From: Terriglobia bacterium
GTDB taxonomy: Bacteria > Acidobacteriota > Terriglobia > Terriglobales > Acidobacteriaceae
Length of the DNA: 64,000 bases
Assembly (NCBI GenBank): GCA_020073495.1
Contig: JAIQFD010000005.1
Coordinates: 62,001-126,000 of the forward strand
Reading direction: 5' to 3'
This document shows, piece after piece, positions 27,327 through 35,082 of the stretch. The notes below the pieces were generated by a model that ran no database searches, was not told the DNA's origin, and saw only the letters and a list, made by a program, of their open reading frames with translations. A program made the position numbers and the translations under genes. Every line of letters begins with the position of its first letter. Position 1 is the first letter of the stretch.

Positions 27327-28532
27327 ATGAAAGAGAGCAAGATCACTGGCGCGCGAAAGCCCGGGCGCGCGGATGCCACCCACTGTGTCCACGCCGGCGA
27401 GGAGCGCCACGGACGGCGTGCTTCCCTCACCACCGACATCGCCCAGACCTCGGTCTTCACCTTTCCCAAGCTCGACGACCTGCGCCAGTACTCCATGGGC
27501 AAGGTCAAGGGCTTCATGTACACACGCTACGGGAACCCGACGGTCGCTGCGGCAGAGAAGAAGATCGCTGCCCTGGAAGGCGCCGAGAGTTGTGTGGTGA
27601 CGGCCAGCGGCATGGCCGCCCAAATGATCGTCATGCTGACCCTTCTGCGCGCCGGAGACGAGCTGGTATCCATGCTCGACGTCTATGGCGGCACCATCAA
27701 GCTGTTCGAGAACATCCTCGCCCGCTTTAACGTCAAGAGCACCTTCGTGCCCTACCACGATCTCGGTCGCATCGAGCGTTACTTCAGCCGCCGCACCAAG
27801 GCCCTGTTCCTGGAGACCCCGACGAACCCAACGCTGCGCTGCGTCGACATCGCCGAACTCGCGCGCAAGGCGCACAAGCGCGGCATCACCGTGGTGGCCG
27901 ACAACACCTTCGCCACCCCCATCCTGCAGAAACCACTGGAGCTGGGCGCCGACATCGTTCTGCACTCCGCCACCAAGTATCTGGGCGGGCACAGTGACCT
28001 GACGGCGGGGGCCATCGCCGGGCCGGCGAAGCTGGTCGAGCCGGCGCGGACCGCCATGCTCCAGTCGGGGGGCAATCTCGACCCGGGCGCTTCTTACCTG
28101 CTCATCCGAGGACTGAAGACCTTGCAGATCCGGGTGGAGCGCGCCTGCGCCAACGCCGCACAGGTCGCCGCGGCGCTCTGCGCCCATCCCAAAGTCCTGC
28201 GCGTGATGTATCCGGGGCTTCCCGGCAACGAAGGCCACGAGGTCGCCCGCCGCCAGATGTCGGACTACGGCATGATGGTCTCGTTCAACATCAAGGGCGG
28301 GGAGCGCGCCGCCGAGCGCTTCATCGACGCCCTCCAGCTCTGGTATCTGGCGCCCAGCCTGGGGGGCGTGGAATCCACGGTTTCGTACCCCGTCCTGTCC
28401 TCCCACTACAACATCCCCGCGGCCCGCCTTAAGTTGCTGGATGTGTCGCCGGCGACTATCCGCCTCAGCGTCGGAATCGAAGACCCGGAAGACCTGATTT
28501 CCGACCTAAGTCAATCTCTGGCAAGGGCTTAG
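27327..28532 (+). CDS. Cys/Met metabolism PLP-dependent enzyme (cystathionine gamma-synthase / methionine gamma-lyase type)
   Basis: 401 residues from the ATG at 27327; a TTG at 27294 lies in the terminator T-tract and is rejected. Fold-type I motifs are present: YTRYGNPT, VVTASGMAAQMIVML, ETPTNPTLRCVDI, and SATKYLGGHSD, with Lys217 as the PLP lysine. The family interconverts or degrades sulfur amino acids; I cannot choose between gamma-synthase, gamma-lyase and O-acetylhomoserine sulfhydrylase from sequence alone. No methionine pathway genes adjoin it. Confidence 0.88.
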   Translation: MKESKITGARKPGRADATHCVHAGEERHGRRASLTTDIAQTSVFTFPKLDDLRQYSMGKVKGFMYTRYGNPTVAAAEKKIAALEGAESCVVTASGMAAQMIVMLTLLRAGDELVSMLDVYGGTIKLFENILARFNVKSTFVPYHDLGRIERYFSRRTKALFLETPTNPTLRCVDIAELARKAHKRGITVVADNTFATPILQKPLELGADIVLHSATKYLGGHSDLTAGAIAGPAKLVEPARTAMLQSGGNLDPGASYLLIRGLKTLQIRVERACANAAQVAAALCAHPKVLRVMYPGLPGNEGHEVARRQMSDYGMMVSFNIKGGERAAERFIDALQLWYLAPSLGGVESTVSYPVLSSHYNIPAARLKLLDVSPATIRLSVGIEDPEDLISDLSQSLARA

Positions 28533-28667
28533 GAGACGGTAATCAAGATAACTAATTAGTGAACAGACGTTCGTAATGATTGACCCGTCGAATACGAGCG
28601 TAGTAGCATGCAGCGACTTTTTCGGATAACGGAGTCGGCTTCGTTTTCTTCGTTGTTGCATCGCCAT

Positions 28668-30572
28668 ATGGGATTTCGCAAAGCGCATTTGTGGCTGCCG
28701 ATTCTGACCGCCCTTTTCCTCTCCACCATCGCCTGTGACGAGGCGGGGAAGAAGCGCGCCACGGTAGCGCCTCCCATGGCGGCCACCGCCCCGACAGTAA
28801 CCCCAGCGCCGCCTCCGCCGCCACTCAAGATCGTAGACAAGCCGGTCCCCACGGTCGATCCCGTCCAGGACATGCTCGACCGCGCCGAGCGCGAGTACCA
28901 GGCGGGGCAGGCGAATTACTCCGCCGGACATCTGGAAGCCGCCAAGGAAAATTTCGATCGCGCCGTGACCGTGCTCCTGCAGGGGCCGGTGGACGTCAAG
29001 GCCGACGAGCGTCTGCAACGTGAATTCGACAAGATCATCGAGGGGGTCAACACCCTCGAGATGCGGGCCCTCAAGGAAGGGGACGGCTTCACCGAGCAGA
29101 AGGCCGAACCGGCGCCCATCGACGAAGCCAACGAGGTCACCTTCCCGGTCGATCCGAACCTCAAGGCCAAGGCCGAGGAAGAACTCAAGCAGACCCACTC
29201 CGACCTGCCGCTGGTGCTGAACGACGCCGTCGCGGGCTACATCAACTTCTATTCCAGCCGCGGCCGCGGCACCCTGGAGCGCGCGCTGGTCCGCTCCGGA
29301 CGCTACCGCGACATGATCTCCCGCATCCTCAAGGAAGAAGGCGTGCCGCAGGATCTGATCTACCTGGCGCAGGCCGAATCGGGTTTCCACCCCCTAGCGC
29401 TGTCGCGCGCCGGAGCCCGCGGTATGTGGCAATTCATGTCCAGCCGCGCCACCGGCTACGGACTGACTCGCAACTGGTGGGTGGATGACCGCCAGGAGCC
29501 CGAGAAGGCCACACGTGCCGCTGCCCGCCACTTGAAGGACCTCTACAACCAGTTTGGCGACTGGTATCTGGCTATGGCTGCCTACAACTCGGGCCCCGGC
29601 ACGGTGCAGGCGGCGGTGCAACGCACCGGGTACGCCGACTTCTGGGAGCTGTACCGGCGTGGCGTGTTGCCCAAGGAAACCAAGAACTACGTCCCCATCA
29701 TCGTGGCCGTGACCATCATGGCCAAGAACCCAGCGCAGTACGGGCTGGAGGCGCTCAGCCCCGATCCTCCGCTCAGGCCTGACGTGGTCCTCGTGGATTA
29801 CCCGGTGGACCTGCGGCTGGTGGCCGAGTGCGTGGATGCCGGCGTAGACACGCTTCAGGACCTCAATCCCAGCCTGCTGCGCATGACCACGCCAAAGGAC
29901 GCGAGCTTTGAGCTTCGTCTGCCCGCCGGCACCAGGGAGAAGTATCAGCAATCCATCGCCGCCATCCCGGTGGACAAGCGGGTCTGGTGGCGCTACCACA
30001 AAGTGACGTCGGGTGAGACCTTGGCCGCGGTGGCGAAGAAATACCACACCACCTCGACCGCCATCGCCGAGGTCAACAACCTTCCTGATGGCGAACTGCC
30101 CGCCGACAGCAAGCTCATCATTCCGGTGACGGGACGGAAGGCCGATCCCGCCGCAGTCACGTACTCCAAGCGTGCCACGCACTATCGCGTGCGCAAGCGT
30201 GACACCGTGCTCTCCGTCGCCGACGATTTCGGCGTGCCGCCGGAAAAACTGCGCAAGTGGAACCGCCTGAAGGGCAACACGCTGCGCCCGGGGCAGGTGC
30301 TGGCCATCTACAAACCGCTCTCTGGGGACACTGTCGAGCACGCCCCCGGCGCCTCCAAGGGCACGTCGCGGACCGCTTCCAAGTCCAGCAAATCAAAGCA
30401 GTTGCAGGCGTCGGCGAAAGGAGGCCGGGTGCACACCGTCAAGCCCGGCGAGACCCTGTCCAGCATCGCCAGCCGATACAACACCACGGTCGCGGCGCTC
30501 AAGCGCGATAACCCGCGCCTCTCCGCCACGCTGCATCCCGGCGACACTGTCGTCATCGCCGCCAGCCGCTGA
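28668..30572 (+). CDS. Membrane-bound lytic murein transglycosylase (MltD-like) with three LysM domains
   Basis: 634 residues from the ATG at 28668. The N-terminus is lipoprotein-like (FLSTIAC), and the in-frame ATG at 28608 would add 20 residues before it. After a Pro-rich linker come a helical region, then an SLT domain with catalytic Glu237 in AQAESGFHPLALS and GARGMWQFMSSRATGYGL. Three LysM peptidoglycan-binding repeats follow, starting near YHKVTSGETL, YRVRKRDTVL and VHTVKPGETL. It cleaves glycan strands from the outer-membrane or periplasmic side. Confidence 0.9.
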   Translation: MGFRKAHLWLPILTALFLSTIACDEAGKKRATVAPPMAATAPTVTPAPPPPPLKIVDKPVPTVDPVQDMLDRAEREYQAGQANYSAGHLEAAKENFDRAVTVLLQGPVDVKADERLQREFDKIIEGVNTLEMRALKEGDGFTEQKAEPAPIDEANEVTFPVDPNLKAKAEEELKQTHSDLPLVLNDAVAGYINFYSSRGRGTLERALVRSGRYRDMISRILKEEGVPQDLIYLAQAESGFHPLALSRAGARGMWQFMSSRATGYGLTRNWWVDDRQEPEKATRAAARHLKDLYNQFGDWYLAMAAYNSGPGTVQAAVQRTGYADFWELYRRGVLPKETKNYVPIIVAVTIMAKNPAQYGLEALSPDPPLRPDVVLVDYPVDLRLVAECVDAGVDTLQDLNPSLLRMTTPKDASFELRLPAGTREKYQQSIAAIPVDKRVWWRYHKVTSGETLAAVAKKYHTTSTAIAEVNNLPDGELPADSKLIIPVTGRKADPAAVTYSKRATHYRVRKRDTVLSVADDFGVPPEKLRKWNRLKGNTLRPGQVLAIYKPLSGDTVEHAPGASKGTSRTASKSSKSKQLQASAKGGRVHTVKPGETLSSIASRYNTTVAALKRDNPRLSATLHPGDTVVIAASR

Positions 30573-30624
30573 AACGCTCGTCCCTCGCGGCACGGCGCGC
30601 GCGCTGCGGCACGTCCCTGTACTG

Positions 30625-30652
30625 TTGACAGCCCCCGACTCACTGCTATAAT
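30625..30652 (+). promoter_or_regulatory. Consensus sigma-70 promoter of the histone-like gene
   Basis: A perfect TTGACA (30625-30630) and perfect TATAAT (30647-30652) with a 16-nt spacer, about 60 nt before the start codon. This is the closest match to consensus I found in the window and predicts high constitutive expression. Confidence 0.85.
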
Positions 30653-30712
30653 CCGCGCCGGTCTTAACTCAGTCATCATGGACGCGGAGTTCGGCCAAAG
30701 ACAGGAGGAGAC

Positions 30713-31174
30713 ATGACGCTCGACGACAAAACCCTCTACGGTCGTAACGATGATGATGCCGACGAGTTTGGCGACACCGGCGCCTACGGCGATCTGGAAG
30801 AGGATTACGAGGAAGAGGAAGAAGAGGAAGCCGAAGAGCCCATGACGGTTGGCGAGCCCGGCGGCACCATGGGCGGCGGTGTTGGCATGCCCGCGGCCGA
30901 ACCGGTTCCCGCTCCTGCGCCCCGCCCCGCCGGTAGTGGTGGAGGCGGACGTCGTGGCGGCGCCAAGAAGAAGGCCGCCAAGAAGGCCGGCAAGAAAAAG
31001 AAAAAGGCTGCCAAGAAGGCCGACAAGAAGAGAGCCCGGAAACCCGCCAGGAAGAAGGCGAGGAAGGGCGGCAAGAAAAAGGGCGGCAAGAAGAAAGCAA
31101 GGAAGGGCGGAAAGAAGAAGCGCGGAAAGAAGAAGGGCGGAAAGAAGAAATCCGCGCGTCGCCGTCGCCGCTAA
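30713..31174 (+). CDS. Charge-segregated, histone H1-like Lys-rich protein
   Basis: 153 residues in three parts: an acidic N-terminal third (about 1-45) with an eight-residue run of Glu broken only by Tyr upstream; a Gly/Pro/Ala linker (about 45-78); and a C-terminal half that is mostly Lys/Arg with GGKKK and AKKA repeats, ending in RRRRR. The basic part resembles bacterial H1-like nucleoid proteins. The acidic head is unusual and could self-shield the basic tail (inference). Expression signals are strong: a consensus promoter, AGGAGG before the ATG, and a strong terminator. Confidence 0.8.
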   Translation: MTLDDKTLYGRNDDDADEFGDTGAYGDLEEDYEEEEEEEAEEPMTVGEPGGTMGGGVGMPAAEPVPAPAPRPAGSGGGGRRGGAKKKAAKKAGKKKKKAAKKADKKRARKPARKKARKGGKKKGGKKKARKGGKKKRGKKKGGKKKSARRRRR

Positions 31175-31191
31175 ACGTTTTGATTCCCAGG

Positions 31192-31224
31192 GCCGCAGTC
31201 ATCCGACTGCGGCTTTTCTTTTTT
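31192..31224 (+). terminator. Intrinsic terminator after the histone-like gene
   Basis: A perfect 9-bp stem (31192-31200 with 31205-31213) and 4-nt loop followed by TTTTCTTTTTT. The candidate folD starts lie 23-53 nt downstream. Confidence 0.93.
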
Positions 31225-31276
31225 GATGTTGTACACTCGAATCCTCGTGACCACCCAGACCCAATCGGCCGTCGTG

Positions 31277-32185
31277 ATGTACGGCAAGCCCGTTGCCGCG
31301 GAGATTGAGTCGCGCGTACAGGCGGGGGCGACGGAGTTCGTCTCCCAGCACAAGATCGTGCCCGCGCTGGCCATCGTGCAGGTGGGCGCGAACGCGGCGT
31401 CCGAGCGTTACATCAAGAAGAAGATCGAGGCTTGCGCGCGCTTGGGCATGAAGGCCGAGCTGCGCACCTTCGCGGCGGACATCGCGGCCGACGCCCTACG
31501 CGAAGAAGTCGACCGCCTGAGCCGCTCCTCGGTTTTCCACGGCATCCTGGTGCAGCTCCCGCTGCCGCGCCACATCGAGGAGCCGTCCTCGGGCGCCAAT
31601 AAGTTCGACGTCTTCGATGCGGTCGCGCCGGAGAAGGACGTGGACGGCACCGCGCGCGGATCCATCGCCGAGCTCTATCGCGCGCAGCAGTCGCGCCTGC
31701 GCTTCCTGCCCTGCACTGCGCTGGCCGTGCGCCGCATGCTGAGCTATTACCGGGTGCCGACGGAAGGGAAGCAGGCGGTCGTGGTCGGGCGCAACGACAT
31801 CACCGCCAAGCCGCTCGTCCTGGTGCTGGGCGGGCGCATGTGCAATGCTGCCGCCGTCTGGATCCACCGCTACGTCCCCAAACAGGACCAGGAGCGGCTC
31901 CTGCGCGAGGCCGACATCATCGTGACCTCGGTGGGCGCCGCGCACTTCCGCATCACTGCCGGGATGCTCAAGCCCGGCGTCGCCGTCTTCGACATCGCCA
32001 CCCGCGTCGACGAGCACGGCAAGATGCACGGCGACGTGGACTTCGAAACCGCGCGCCAGGTCGCTTCCTGCATCACGCCCGTTCCCGGAGGCGTGGGGCC
32101 GGTCACCGTCGCCGCGTTGACAGAGAATTTGCTGCGCGCCGCCCAGTTCTCCCTCGGCCTCGACGCCTTCGGCTACACCTTCTAA
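31277..32185 (+). CDS. folD: FolD-like methylenetetrahydrofolate dehydrogenase/cyclohydrolase, divergent
   Basis: About 302 residues from the ATG at 31277 (MYGKPVAAEIES); a GTG at 31247 is an alternative, while the TTG at 31223 lies in the terminator. The catalytic domain is recognisable from SERYIKKKIEACARLGM, GILVQLPLP and KDVDG, and the C-terminal TPVPGGVGPVTVAALTENLL is intact. The NADP-binding half is divergent: VVGRNDITAKP replaces the usual VVGRSxIVGKP and the NATVT segment is altered. It should supply formyl- and methylene-tetrahydrofolate, but coenzyme use may differ. Confidence 0.82.
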   Translation: MYGKPVAAEIESRVQAGATEFVSQHKIVPALAIVQVGANAASERYIKKKIEACARLGMKAELRTFAADIAADALREEVDRLSRSSVFHGILVQLPLPRHIEEPSSGANKFDVFDAVAPEKDVDGTARGSIAELYRAQQSRLRFLPCTALAVRRMLSYYRVPTEGKQAVVVGRNDITAKPLVLVLGGRMCNAAAVWIHRYVPKQDQERLLREADIIVTSVGAAHFRITAGMLKPGVAVFDIATRVDEHGKMHGDVDFETARQVASCITPVPGGVGPVTVAALTENLLRAAQFSLGLDAFGYTF

Positions 32186-32195
32186 AGAACTTCTC

Positions 32196-32227
32196 ACCGC
32201 AGAGACACAAAGAACACTGAGAAGAAC
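32196..32227. repeat. Short CCGCAGAGA-type intergenic repeat
   Basis: Near-period-8 words ACCGCAGA, GACACAAA, GAACACTG, AGAAGAAC directly after folD. The word style matches the palindromic elements at 45521-45585 and 47818-47945. Confidence 0.45.
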
Positions 32228-32235
32228 ATCCACGG

Positions 32236-32286
32236 GTGTCATCCTGAGCGGAGCGAGGCGCAGCCGAGCGCAGTCGAAGGACCCCT
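32236..32286. repeat. Possible dispersed repeat (CATCCTGAGCGGAGCG type)
   Basis: A GC-rich block with internally repeated GAGCG/GAGGCG/GCCGAGCG words and the ending GTCGAAGGACCCCT. It resembles dispersed intergenic sequence that I recall from several bacterial phyla; a single copy here cannot prove it. Confidence 0.3.
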
Positions 32287-32312
32287 ACAATCGTCGAGCT
32301 CTCACCTGTGTA

Positions 32313-32465
32313 TCAGAGGTCCACATCGCCGCCGATGATCCCGGCGATGATCATCTCTTCGGGAGTCAGATCGTCGGATTGGCGCCCGGGATGCTGGGCG
32401 CGCACGTGCTCGCACAGACTCTCGCCGGAGTCGAACTCCTCGCCGCACACGGGACACTCGTTCAT
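32313..32465 (-). CDS. 50-residue single C2H2 zinc-finger microprotein
   Basis: Reads MNECPVCGEEFDSGESLCEH... with Cys4-x2-Cys7-x12-His20-x4-His25, a complete C2H2 finger, and then an acidic helical tail (LTPEEMIIAGIIGG). C2H2 fingers are rare in bacteria outside the Ros/MucR family, and this protein is far shorter than Ros. It lies downstream of the small 32502-32717 gene and the S24-type repressor on the same strand, so it may be in their transcript. It could bind DNA or a protein partner; the function is unknown. Confidence 0.65.
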   Translation of the reverse strand: MNECPVCGEEFDSGESLCEHVRAQHPGRQSDDLTPEEMIIAGIIGGDVDL

Positions 32466-32501
32466 CGCGTCCTCTTCTGGCTGACGACTGCCGACCGACG
32501 A

Positions 32502-32717
32502 CTATTTCTTCCCCTGCACCGCATTCAGACATCGGCCGTAGAGCTCGAGCAGGTGCCCGGCGTAGTCCTCGGCCTTATTCATCTGGCCGCCCTGGAAGCC
32601 GGTAGCAGCCGTGCCGGCGCGGCCGTAGCCGGTGGTCAGGGCGATGAACTTCATCATGTCCAGCGCAATGTCTTCATTGCGCCGCGGGCCGAACGTCATG
32701 GCGGGGACCTCGTCCAT
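32502..32717 (-). CDS. 71-residue hypothetical protein
   Basis: Begins MDEVPAMTFGPRRNEDIALD and is preceded by a clear GGAGGG Shine-Dalgarno 5 nt before the ATG, which supports a real gene. It is mostly helical with a Gly-rich centre (TTGYGRAGTAATGFQGG) and has no membrane segment or known motif. It lies 42 nt after the repressor gene and upstream of the zinc-finger microprotein, suggesting a three-gene minus-strand unit at the left edge of the island. Confidence 0.65.
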   Translation of the reverse strand: MDEVPAMTFGPRRNEDIALDMMKFIALTTGYGRAGTAATGFQGGQMNKAEDYAGHLLELYGRCLNAVQGKK

Positions 32718-32759
32718 CAGAGCCCTCCGAGGCGATCCATCAAAGCTGACAGTATATCG

Positions 32760-33476
32760 CTAGGTCTCGATGGCCACGTGGCAGACCCGCCCCACGATGT
32801 AGTCGGCGTAGGTCTTGCCGTGCTCCACGGTGATCACGTCCACCGGGTAGTTCTGGTTATGCGGGCGCAGCACCAGGTTCTTGCCGGCGCGCTCCACGTA
32901 CTTGATGGTGCACGTCCCGTCTTTCTTCACCGCGTACATGTTCTGCTCGTGCCTGCGATAGGGCTTGAGCGAGTTGTAATGGCGGTCGATGAGTACGGTG
33001 GCCCCGGGCAGCAGGCGCGGGTACATGCTCATGCCGTCGCGCCCGTCCACCTTGATGAGCACAAAGCGCCGCCATTGTTCGCGGGCCGCCGTCGTGTCCG
33101 ATTTTAGCCGTTTGAGGAAATTCTTCTTGAACTTGAGGATGTCCTTGACGTCCTGCGCCTCCACCAGCGGCTCCTTGGCGGCGACGTCGCCGTCCACCAG
33201 CAGGACGTTCTCGAACTCATCCTCCGAGGGAGCGACGATGGAGGCCCGCTTGTTCACCTCATCCGGGTCCAGCAGGTCGAGCACCGAAAGCTTCTGCACC
33301 GACAGCACCTTGTCCATCCCCTCGAGGCTCAAAGACCTCTTGCGATTCAAGAAGTTAGAGATATGTGCCTGTTTGAATCCGGTCTGCTTGGCTAGCTTCA
33401 GGCCGGTCAGCTTGCGCTCATCGATCCGCTTCCACATCGCCTTGCGAAGGTTTTCCTGCAATGCCTTGAATTTCAT
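32760..33476 (-). CDS. Phage-type repressor: N-terminal HTH plus S24 (LexA/CI-like) domain
   Basis: 238 residues. The N-terminal HTH (about 24-60, LKLAKQTGFKQAHISNFLN) is followed by a linker and an S24-like domain with DGRDGMSMYPRLLPGATVLI. The predicted catalytic Ser150 and Lys192 (CTIKYVE) are in place. I see no Ala-Gly cleavage site in the linker, so induction by RecA-stimulated self-cleavage is uncertain. It is transcribed away from the virion genes and has its own promoter (33513-33541), as an immunity repressor would. Confidence 0.82.
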   Translation of the reverse strand: MKFKALQENLRKAMWKRIDERKLTGLKLAKQTGFKQAHISNFLNRKRSLSLEGMDKVLSVQKLSVLDLLDPDEVNKRASIVAPSEDEFENVLLVDGDVAAKEPLVEAQDVKDILKFKKNFLKRLKSDTTAAREQWRRFVLIKVDGRDGMSMYPRLLPGATVLIDRHYNSLKPYRRHEQNMYAVKKDGTCTIKYVERAGKNLVLRPHNQNYPVDVITVEHGKTYADYIVGRVCHVAIET

Positions 33477-33512
33477 AAAGTGCGCTCCGTATGTTCATCT
33501 CCAAGTGCTGAA

Positions 33513-33541
33513 AGTATAGCAATGAGAAATAGAGTCTGCAA
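33513..33541 (-). promoter_or_regulatory. Sigma-70-type promoter of the repressor, with flanking CAAGTG repeats
   Basis: On the minus strand TTGCAG (33536-33541) and TATACT (33513-33518) with a 17-nt spacer, 37 nt upstream of the repressor ATG. Two direct CAAGTG words flank it (33502-33507 and 33539-33544); they may be operator half-sites, which is a guess. Confidence 0.65.
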
Positions 33542-33654
33542 GTGACATAACGAAAAGGAGTTAAAATGCTTGACCCGGCGTGTGCAGCGATTGTACGGTG
33601 GCAGCGAGCAGAAAAAGATGAGTCCCCCGGCTCCTCACTGTTGAGGTTTTCAAC

Positions 33655-33867
33655 ATGCCTGATATCCCCCAGAGTGAAACTTCCTTCCTCGAGTTCCGCC
33701 GCAAGGTGCGCGAAGCCGAGGTCCTTTCCGCGGCTATGGAGCGCCTGCTGGTATCGCTGCGTTTCACCGGCCGCCTCAGCGTCATCGTACAGAACGGAAG
33801 GGTGCTGAAGTCGGGCTACGAAGAAGGCTACTTCTGCCACCGCCATGAGGCGCACTCTCCCGGATAG
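33655..33867 (+). CDS. Small DUF2292-like protein
   Basis: 70 residues. The region LLVSLRFTGRLSVIVQNGRVLKSGYEEG fits the DUF2292 pattern (a helix, then a beta-hairpin with I-x-V-Q-x-G-x-V). A weak TGAGG precedes the ATG. It is the first gene of the plus-strand run of the island, opposite the repressor, a position often taken by early or control genes. A second frame with a better Shine-Dalgarno overlaps it from 33566. Confidence 0.55.
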   Translation: MPDIPQSETSFLEFRRKVREAEVLSAAMERLLVSLRFTGRLSVIVQNGRVLKSGYEEGYFCHRHEAHSPG

Positions 33868-33929
33868 CGTCCCCAGGCGCTTTCCGCTTCGCAACTAAAT
33901 AGAACCAGCAGGTCGTCGTAACAGAAACG

Positions 33930-33978
33930 AGCCCTGTTCCGGACAGCCAGCCTGTCCGGGCGGGGCTTTTTGTTTTTT
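33930..33978 (+). terminator. Long two-part hairpin with T-tract just before the zinc-ribbon gene
   Basis: Inner stem CCGGACA (33939-33945) with TGTCCGG (33953-33959) and outer stem AGCCC (33930-33934) with GGGCT (33963-33967), followed by TTTTGTTTTTT. The T-tract ends 14 nt before the ATG at 33992. Confidence 0.8.
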
Positions 33979-33991
33979 GCCGAGGAGCCTC

Positions 33992-34162
33992 ATGGAAAAC
34001 GAAGTCAACATCACCGTTCTAGAGCCCAAATATTGCGGACTGTGCGGCGGGCTGTGGCTGCGGCGCGCCGGCGCCGGCTCCGACTGCTGCCCCAACTGCC
34101 GTGCTCTCGACTCCGAACTTGCCCTCGCCCGCCGTGCGCGGGAGGAAGCGAGGCCCGCATGA
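33992..34162 (+). CDS. Small zinc-ribbon protein
   Basis: 56 residues starting MENEVNITVLEPKYCGLCGG, preceded by GAGGAG. Two Cys pairs (CGLC and CPNC), about 15 residues apart, form a zinc ribbon, followed by a charged helix. Its stop overlaps the start of the next gene (ATGA), so translation is probably coupled. Small zinc ribbons in phage control regions often bind nucleic acid or polymerase, but no function can be assigned. Confidence 0.65.
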   Translation: MENEVNITVLEPKYCGLCGGLWLRRAGAGSDCCPNCRALDSELALARRAREEARPA

Positions 34163-34629
34163 TCCCCACCCGCCCGCTTCCCCCGCGCGAGGAACTGCGC
34201 GCCTACCGCGACCGCACTACCGCGCTCCTTCGCCGTTACTTCATGCTGTCCATCGAGACCGGGCGGCTTCCGTCCATCCTCGGCCGGGAGTTCTTCCGGG
34301 CCAAGTGCAGCTCCTACCGGCTGGTCACGTTCGAGGACGCGGTCATCTTCGTCCACGACATCGAGCACTGCCTTGACCGCCTGGATTACTTTGAACGCCA
34401 GATCCTGGCGCGCATCGTTCTGCAAGGCCATGACGAAGGGCAGACTGCCTGGTTCCTGCATACGGATCGCCGCACCATCGAGCGCCGTTACCCGGAAGCC
34501 CTCGACAACCTAAGTGAAGTCTTCCTGAGGGTCGGAATGATGTCGCTGCTTCCGATGCACGAGCCAGACTGGAAATCTCCCAGCGCTTGTCAAGGGGGTC
34601 AAAATCTGGATTTCTCCGCAAGTGCTTAA
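34159..34629 (+). CDS. Sigma-region-4-like helix-turn-helix protein of the island
   Basis: 156 residues from the ATG overlapping the zinc-ribbon stop. The central part (FERQILARIVLQGHDEGQTA, then FLHTDRRTIERRYPEALDNL) resembles the helix-turn-helix of sigma-70 region 4 and of phage late-gene activators. No region 2 is present, so it is not a complete sigma factor. Next to the zinc-ribbon gene and before the virion genes, it is a plausible activator of late transcription. The longer open frame upstream is only a shadow. Confidence 0.55.
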   Translation: MIPTRPLPPREELRAYRDRTTALLRRYFMLSIETGRLPSILGREFFRAKCSSYRLVTFEDAVIFVHDIEHCLDRLDYFERQILARIVLQGHDEGQTAWFLHTDRRTIERRYPEALDNLSEVFLRVGMMSLLPMHEPDWKSPSACQGGQNLDFSASA

Positions 34630-34712
34630 TATCACGGCAAATATAAAATTGTGGAAAATGTCGGATTCACCCCCTCCGATTTGCTATTCTGGAATTAGAG
34701 AGTGAGAAAAAC

Positions 34713-34745
34713 ACCGGCGCGAGCAGATCGCGCCGGTTTTCTTTT
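34713..34745 (+). terminator. Terminator hairpin whose T-tract abuts the next start codon
   Basis: A 10-bp stem (34713-34722 with 34728-34737) and 5-nt loop followed by TTTTCTTTT. The ATG of the next gene begins at 34746, the very next base, and no Shine-Dalgarno fits. Confidence 0.85.
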
Positions 34746-35063
34746 ATGCCAGTTGCCAAGAAGGGGAAATCGAAGTCTTCGCGCGCGGCGGCCATCCCCG
34801 CAAAGAAGCCGGCGACAGCGCGCGACCTGGGCGCGGAGTTGGGGGATGCCATCCGCAGCGCCGCGCCCGACATCGTCAACGCACTCATCGACCAGGCCAA
34901 GCACGGCAACTGCACCCCCGCCAAGTTTCTGTTCGACTTCGCCGGGCTCGGCTCGGCGAGCGCCGCCGATGCGGCCGTCGAGGAGAGCCTGGCGGCCTTG
35001 TTGCTGAAGGAACTCGCGCGCCACCAGGACTCCGGGGACGAAGCGCGAGGTACGGTACAATGA
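34746..35063 (+). CDS. Small island protein, possibly a small-terminase-like DUF5681-type protein
   Basis: 105 residues: a basic N-terminus (PVAKKGKSKSSRAAAIPAKK), then a helical part with DIVNALIDQAKHGNCTPAKF, FDFAGLG. The pattern 'A-x-x-G-n-x-x-A-x-k-F-L-F-d' is reminiscent of DUF5681-like proteins found beside terminase genes, a weak resemblance. The start codon sits immediately after a terminator T-tract without a ribosome-binding site, so translation initiation is odd. Confidence 0.5.
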   Translation: MPVAKKGKSKSSRAAAIPAKKPATARDLGAELGDAIRSAAPDIVNALIDQAKHGNCTPAKFLFDFAGLGSASAADAAVEESLAALLLKELARHQDSGDEARGTVQ

Positions 35064-35082
35064 ATTTCCTTCGGCAGACTGC

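Noticed and set aside
31223-31276. TTG start of the longest folD frame
   Set aside because: It overlaps the T-tract of the terminator at 31192-31224, so it would not be transcribed with a usable leader.
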